This document shows, piece by piece, positions 60,988 to 64,000 of a DNA stretch of 64,000 nucleotides. Numbering within the stretch: position 1 is the first letter of the stretch; each line of letters begins with the position of its first letter. The DNA comes from a bacterium. GTDB lineage: Bacteria; 4484-113; JAFGCY01. The DNA lies in assembly GCA_020849855.1 (NCBI GenBank), contig JADZFO010000015.1:62001-126000 (forward strand). Direction: 5' to 3'. Under the pieces are notes generated by a model. It searched no databases and was not told the DNA's origin. It saw only the letters and a list, made by a program, of their open reading frames with translations. The position numbers and the translations under genes were made by a program.

Positions 60988-63237
60988 CTAGTTGTAGTAG
61001 GCTCCCAGCAGCCGCTGGCCTGTCGCGTCGTCGTAGACAACAACCGGCGTGCTGCCGCTGACGGTCAATTCGCTGAAGCGGCCCATGTCGCCTGCACCGT
61101 CGACCAGCATAGGCGACTGCCAGTCCGCGCCCGCATTGTCTTCGGCGAAAACAGCGAGCAGGTCCGCAGTGTTGCTGTCGTAGTAACTCAGCAGTGGCTT
61201 GCCGTTCACCAGAACCATGGCGCAGCTCGCACCCACTCCGGCACGCGGGTCTACCTGCACGGCCGGGTTCTCCCAGGCGCTGCCGTCTGCTGTGCTGGCG
61301 CGAATAAAGTGGACGCCGCCCTGCAGCATATTGTCGGCATAAGCGGCGGCGGGCATGCCGTCGCAAAGGGCTATCGAGCTCCAGCCAGCAGTCGCGTCAC
61401 CAAAGACCACCGGGTCAAGCCAGGTGCCGGCATTCGCCTGCTCGGCCCGGGTCAGCCGCAGGCGGTGCAGCTCTGCTGGCGTGTCGGCATAAAAGCCGTA
61501 GAACAGCGCCGGCTTGCCATCCAGCAGCATGCTGCTGAGGCCAAAGACATAGGCTTCCTCCTCCACATAGTCCGGCACCTCCGCGTCGGTCCAGTCGGCG
61601 CCGGTGCTGTCCAGCGCGCGGTAGCCCACGAGATAGGTATAGGCAGCGAAGGAGTACTTGTTTGTGATGCTATAGATCGCCGGCTTGCCGTCGGCTATGA
61701 ACATCACGGTCTCACCGCCATCGGTCTGAGACAGCTCCAGGGGCGTGTCCCACTGCGCGCCTTCTGTATCCTGCGCCCTCACGTAGAACAGGTAGGCACC
61801 AGGGGTGAACTCGTTTGGTGCGTTGTAGGCAATGGCCGGCAGCCCGCTTACTTCCGCCAGCGCCGGTCCATAGCCTGTGTTGCCGCTGGCCACAGTAATG
61901 GGTGAACCCCAGTTTGTCGCCTCAGGGTCATCCGCGATGCTGTAGCGCAGGCTCCCGCTGAGCGCATCATGGTAGGCAACCGCAGGCCGCCGGCGGGCCA
62001 GCGGGCCGATGAGCGCCAGAGACGGGTCTGAGCTCTCAAGCGAGGCATTGTTGTCGATTACCACCCTGTGCCAGCCGCTGCTGAGGGTGATCTCCAGGCT
62101 GGCAGAGGCGCTCTTTGCGCTGCTGTCGGTGACCCGCAGCCCGACCTGCGTGGTGCCATGGCGGCCGAAGACCTGCTCAATGTAGGGCGAAGTCCCACTG
62201 CTGCGCTCGAAGTCCCCGTCGCCATCCATGTCCCAGGCATAGTCGCTCAGACTGGCGCCGCTGGAAGGCAGGCTGGCGCTGGCGTCAAAGCTCACGCTCA
62301 GCGGTGCGCTGCCCTGCTGCACATCCGCGCTGAACTGGGCCACGGGCTGGCTGCCATCCGGAACGTTAAACGCCAGCTGCAGGCTGTCGGATGCGCCGCC
62401 GCCGTGGATGCGCACTGTCGCTTCCACCGGTCCCGGAGCGGCAGCAGGATAAATGTACTGCGCCAGTCCGTCACTGTCGTCCAGAAGCTCAAAGATGCCA
62501 TCGCTGTCCCAGTCAATGTCCATTAGCCAACTCTGGGCGCCGTAGACCACTGATGCGCTGGCATCCACATCCACCCGCAGACCCTCAGGCAGTACCTGCT
62601 GACTGGCCTCGGCTGCTGCCTGCGCCACCGCATCGCCAAGCAGAAGCCATGAAAGCTGCTGGTTCTGCTCGCCTGCCAGCAGGACAACCGCGAAGCTCTG
62701 GCCAAAGGGTGCGACGTAGGGGGTTTGGTCAGCAATCTCGATAGCGCTGCCGTCTGTGGGCAGGCGCTGCCAGTCCCAGCGCTCTGTCACATAGTTGGCT
62801 AGTGCGACCCAGGCAGTGCCGGCCTGGGGCTGCTGACGCCAGCCGGCGCTCAGCTCGACAGGTCCGCTGGCCCCGGCCTGTTCGCTGAAGCGATAAATCG
62901 CGTAGGCCGTTGCGCCCAGCCTGCGCTGGCTGTCATAGCTGCTGCTGAAGGTCAGGTCAGCGGAGGGGTCGACATCCATGCTCAACTGCGGCACAGAGAC
63001 ATTGTGGTTTGGCAGGAAGGGCTCATAGTCTGTCCCCCGCCGGTAGCCCTGTGGCGGGCCGGCCTCGACAAGGGCAAGCAGGCTTGAGGGCCGCGGCAGC
63101 CTGGGGAGCAGCCCGGTCTCTGTGGGGTCAGCCTGTTCCTGACTGCCGCCGCAGGCCTGGCACAGCAATGTCAGCACAAGCACCGCCGCATAGCGCAGGG
63201 CGCCACGATAAGTACTCAGCCGGGAGCGGTAGCGCAT
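60988..63237 (-). CDS. PKD-domain lipoprotein with repeated beta-propeller-like blades
   Basis: A lipoprotein signal (RYAAVLVLTLLCQAC) starts the 749-residue product. Residues about 285-390 form a PKD domain (PVAQFSADVQQGSAPLSVSFDASASL to YAWDMDGDGDFE). A related domain with MDIDWDSDGIFELLDD precedes it. The C-terminal half has six or so repeats with the pattern GxPAxxYxD...LRYxxAxDxxGxxW..P, for example RRPAVAYHDALSGSLRYSIADDPEATNWGSP, suggesting a propeller. No catalytic residues are evident. The role is probably surface binding. No dockerin-like repeats occur here. Confidence 0.78.
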   Translation of the reverse strand: MRYRSRLSTYRGALRYAAVLVLTLLCQACGGSQEQADPTETGLLPRLPRPSSLLALVEAGPPQGYRRGTDYEPFLPNHNVSVPQLSMDVDPSADLTFSSSYDSQRRLGATAYAIYRFSEQAGASGPVELSAGWRQQPQAGTAWVALANYVTERWDWQRLPTDGSAIEIADQTPYVAPFGQSFAVVLLAGEQNQQLSWLLLGDAVAQAAAEASQQVLPEGLRVDVDASASVVYGAQSWLMDIDWDSDGIFELLDDSDGLAQYIYPAAAPGPVEATVRIHGGGASDSLQLAFNVPDGSQPVAQFSADVQQGSAPLSVSFDASASLPSSGASLSDYAWDMDGDGDFERSSGTSPYIEQVFGRHGTTQVGLRVTDSSAKSASASLEITLSSGWHRVVIDNNASLESSDPSLALIGPLARRRPAVAYHDALSGSLRYSIADDPEATNWGSPITVASGNTGYGPALAEVSGLPAIAYNAPNEFTPGAYLFYVRAQDTEGAQWDTPLELSQTDGGETVMFIADGKPAIYSITNKYSFAAYTYLVGYRALDSTGADWTDAEVPDYVEEEAYVFGLSSMLLDGKPALFYGFYADTPAELHRLRLTRAEQANAGTWLDPVVFGDATAGWSSIALCDGMPAAAYADNMLQGGVHFIRASTADGSAWENPAVQVDPRAGVGASCAMVLVNGKPLLSYYDSNTADLLAVFAEDNAGADWQSPMLVDGAGDMGRFSELTVSGSTPVVVYDDATGQRLLGAYYN

Positions 63238-63297
63238 AACAGTAAGGATGCCTCGTCGGGGCCGGAAGTCTCGCTAATAGCGGCATAACGGGGTATG

Positions 63298-63303
63298 TAT
63301 AAT
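63298..63303 (+). promoter_or_regulatory. -10 hexamer of the tRNA-Ser gene
   Basis: TATAAT lies eight bases before the first base of the tRNA, so the 5' leader would be very short. Confidence 0.55.
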
Positions 63304-63311
63304 CGGTACAC

Positions 63312-63401
63312 GGAGGAGTGGCCGAGCGGTTTAAGGCGGCAGTCTTGAAAACTGTTGGGCGCGAGAGCGTCACGGGGGTTCGAATCCCTCCTCCTCCGCC
63401 A
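63312..63401 (+). tRNA. tRNA-Ser (anticodon UGA)
   Basis: The 90-nt gene has a 7-bp acceptor stem GGAGGAG/CTCCTCC, discriminator G and an encoded CCA end. The anticodon loop CTTGAAA places TGA at 63346-63348. The long variable arm (about GGGCGCGAGAGCGTC) is typical of class II serine tRNA. The T-arm contains GGGGGTTCGAATCCC. It decodes UCA and related serine codons. Confidence 0.96.
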
Positions 63402-63466
63402 ACTGCTGCTCCGCCGCTTCGCGGTCTATGGCAGTTGCCACACACATGGGGACTGACAGAAGTAAA

Positions 63467-64000
63467 ATGCCCGATTCGCAGCCACTCGGCAGCGCCTGCC
63501 GCGACGGTGCCAGCCTTGAGCATGGGCATGATCAGGGTCACAGCCATGGACATGACCACAGCCACTCTCACAGTCACTCCCACAGCCACGCCAAAGGGCA
63601 CAACCATAGTCATTCCCACGGTCACAGCCATGGGCACGGCCATTCACATGCCCCTGCCAGCTTCGGCCGGGCCTTCGCCATCGGCATCAGCCTCAACCTG
63701 GCCTTCGTGCTGGTGGAGGCCGGCTTCGGCTTCTTCACCCGCTCACTGACCCTGCTGGCGGATGCCGGCCACAACCTCAGCGATGTCCTTGGCCTGGCTC
63801 TGGCCTGGACCGCCAGCGTGCTGTCCCGCCGCGGGCCCAGCACCCGCTATACCTACGGCCTCAAGGGCAGCTCGATCATTGCCTCACTGGCCAATGCCGT
63901 ACTGCTGCTGGTTGCCGTCGGTGCCATCGCCTGGGAAGCGCTGCAGCGCTTGTGGCAGCCCGAGCCGGTCGCCAGCGGGCTGATGATGCTAGTCGCCGGC
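63467..64000 (+). CDS. Cation diffusion facilitator (zinc/cadmium-type) transporter, partial at 3' end
   Basis: ATG 63467 opens a frame that runs off the window after 178 residues. About 18 residues in, a segment of 43 residues holds 20 histidines (repeated HSH and HGH). It is followed by the CDF membrane core: ISLNLAFVLVEAGFGFFTRSLTLLADAGHNLSDVLGLALAW, with the metal-site HxxxD in AGHNLSD, and RYTYGLKGSSIIASLANAVLLL. The His-rich N-terminus is usual in zinc-exporting ZitB/CzcD-like members. It lies 65 bases after tRNA-Ser. Confidence 0.92.
   Translation, partial: MPDSQPLGSACRDGASLEHGHDQGHSHGHDHSHSHSHSHSHAKGHNHSHSHGHSHGHGHSHAPASFGRAFAIGISLNLAFVLVEAGFGFFTRSLTLLADAGHNLSDVLGLALAWTASVLSRRGPSTRYTYGLKGSSIIASLANAVLLLVAVGAIAWEALQRLWQPEPVASGLMMLVAG

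Noticed and set aside
63400-63437. Terminator after tRNA-Ser
   Set aside because: A CAACTGC/GCAGTTG repeat can pair, but the loop is long and no T-run follows. Not called as a terminator.

Overview
The window reads as a contiguous, gene-dense, GC-rich chromosome segment from a diderm, flagellated, probably uncultured bacterium outside the well-studied phyla. Support for a diderm: an LpxL-type lipid A acyltransferase, lipobox lipoproteins, two outer-membrane barrel plus multiheme cytochrome pairs, and a SPOR-domain lipoprotein. The motor switch uses a FliY-type protein rather than a short FliN. Several lipoproteins carry dockerin-like calcium repeats and PKD domains. No prophage, insertion sequence, CRISPR array or rRNA is visible. 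I cannot name the phylum from the sequence. Layout: 1-5.7 kb holds a glycosyltransferase tail, nadE, a DUF502 membrane protein, an orphan hydantoinase B and mnmE. 6-14.4 kb holds a DUF5666 repeat lipoprotein, a SPOR lipoprotein, the fused B12 mutase icmF, and a convergent beta-carbonic anhydrase / SulP transporter pair. 14.5-25.5 kb holds two porin-cytochrome modules (decaheme plus barrel; barrel plus octaheme) flanking tilS, a PKD lipoprotein, an LpxL acyltransferase and a CPBP protease. 25.7-34.3 kb holds a dockerin lipoprotein, a rhomboid, an exported Cys-rich protein, rpsT, comEC, a lipoprotein hydrolase and an IscU-like scaffold. 34.4-37.3 kb is an iron-uptake operon (feoA, feoB, Cys-rich FeoB-associated protein), divergent from the scaffold gene. 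37.3-46.7 kb holds gdhA, three uncharacterised envelope proteins and a flagellar block flbD-fliM-fliY-cheY / fliO-fliP. 46.8-51.3 kb holds pfkA, scpA, an M50 peptidase, a CCA-adding/poly(A) polymerase-type enzyme and a DUF4126 protein. 51.4-54.2 kb is a pspA-led envelope cluster ending in an M48 peptidase. 54.2-55.5 kb holds a tandem 30-nt hairpin array and an unknown basic-tailed protein. 55.5-64 kb holds aconitase, an acetyltransferase, a membrane-embedded GHSLG hydrolase, a PKD lipoprotein, tRNA-Ser(UGA) and the start of a His-rich CDF transporter. A recurring signal is a TATAAT-like hexamer ending only 5-9 nt before the start codon. At least fourteen genes show it (nadE, hyuB, mnmE, sulP, tilS, the 19 kb lipoprotein, lpxL, CPBP, rhomboid, iscU-like, pfkA, scpA, cca, GNAT). 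This spacing implies leaderless mRNAs, and it often selects an internal GTG, TTG or ATG that also fits the protein family. Other genes have clear Shine-Dalgarno sites, so both initiation modes seem to coexist. Most interesting for follow-up: the leaderless promoter pattern; the decapeptide/hairpin array at 54.4-54.6 kb, whose variation fits minus-strand expression; the 37-cysteine exported protein; the two porin-cytochrome pairs with atypical heme motifs; the ComEC with an apparently dead lactamase domain; and the 831-residue membrane hydrolase.
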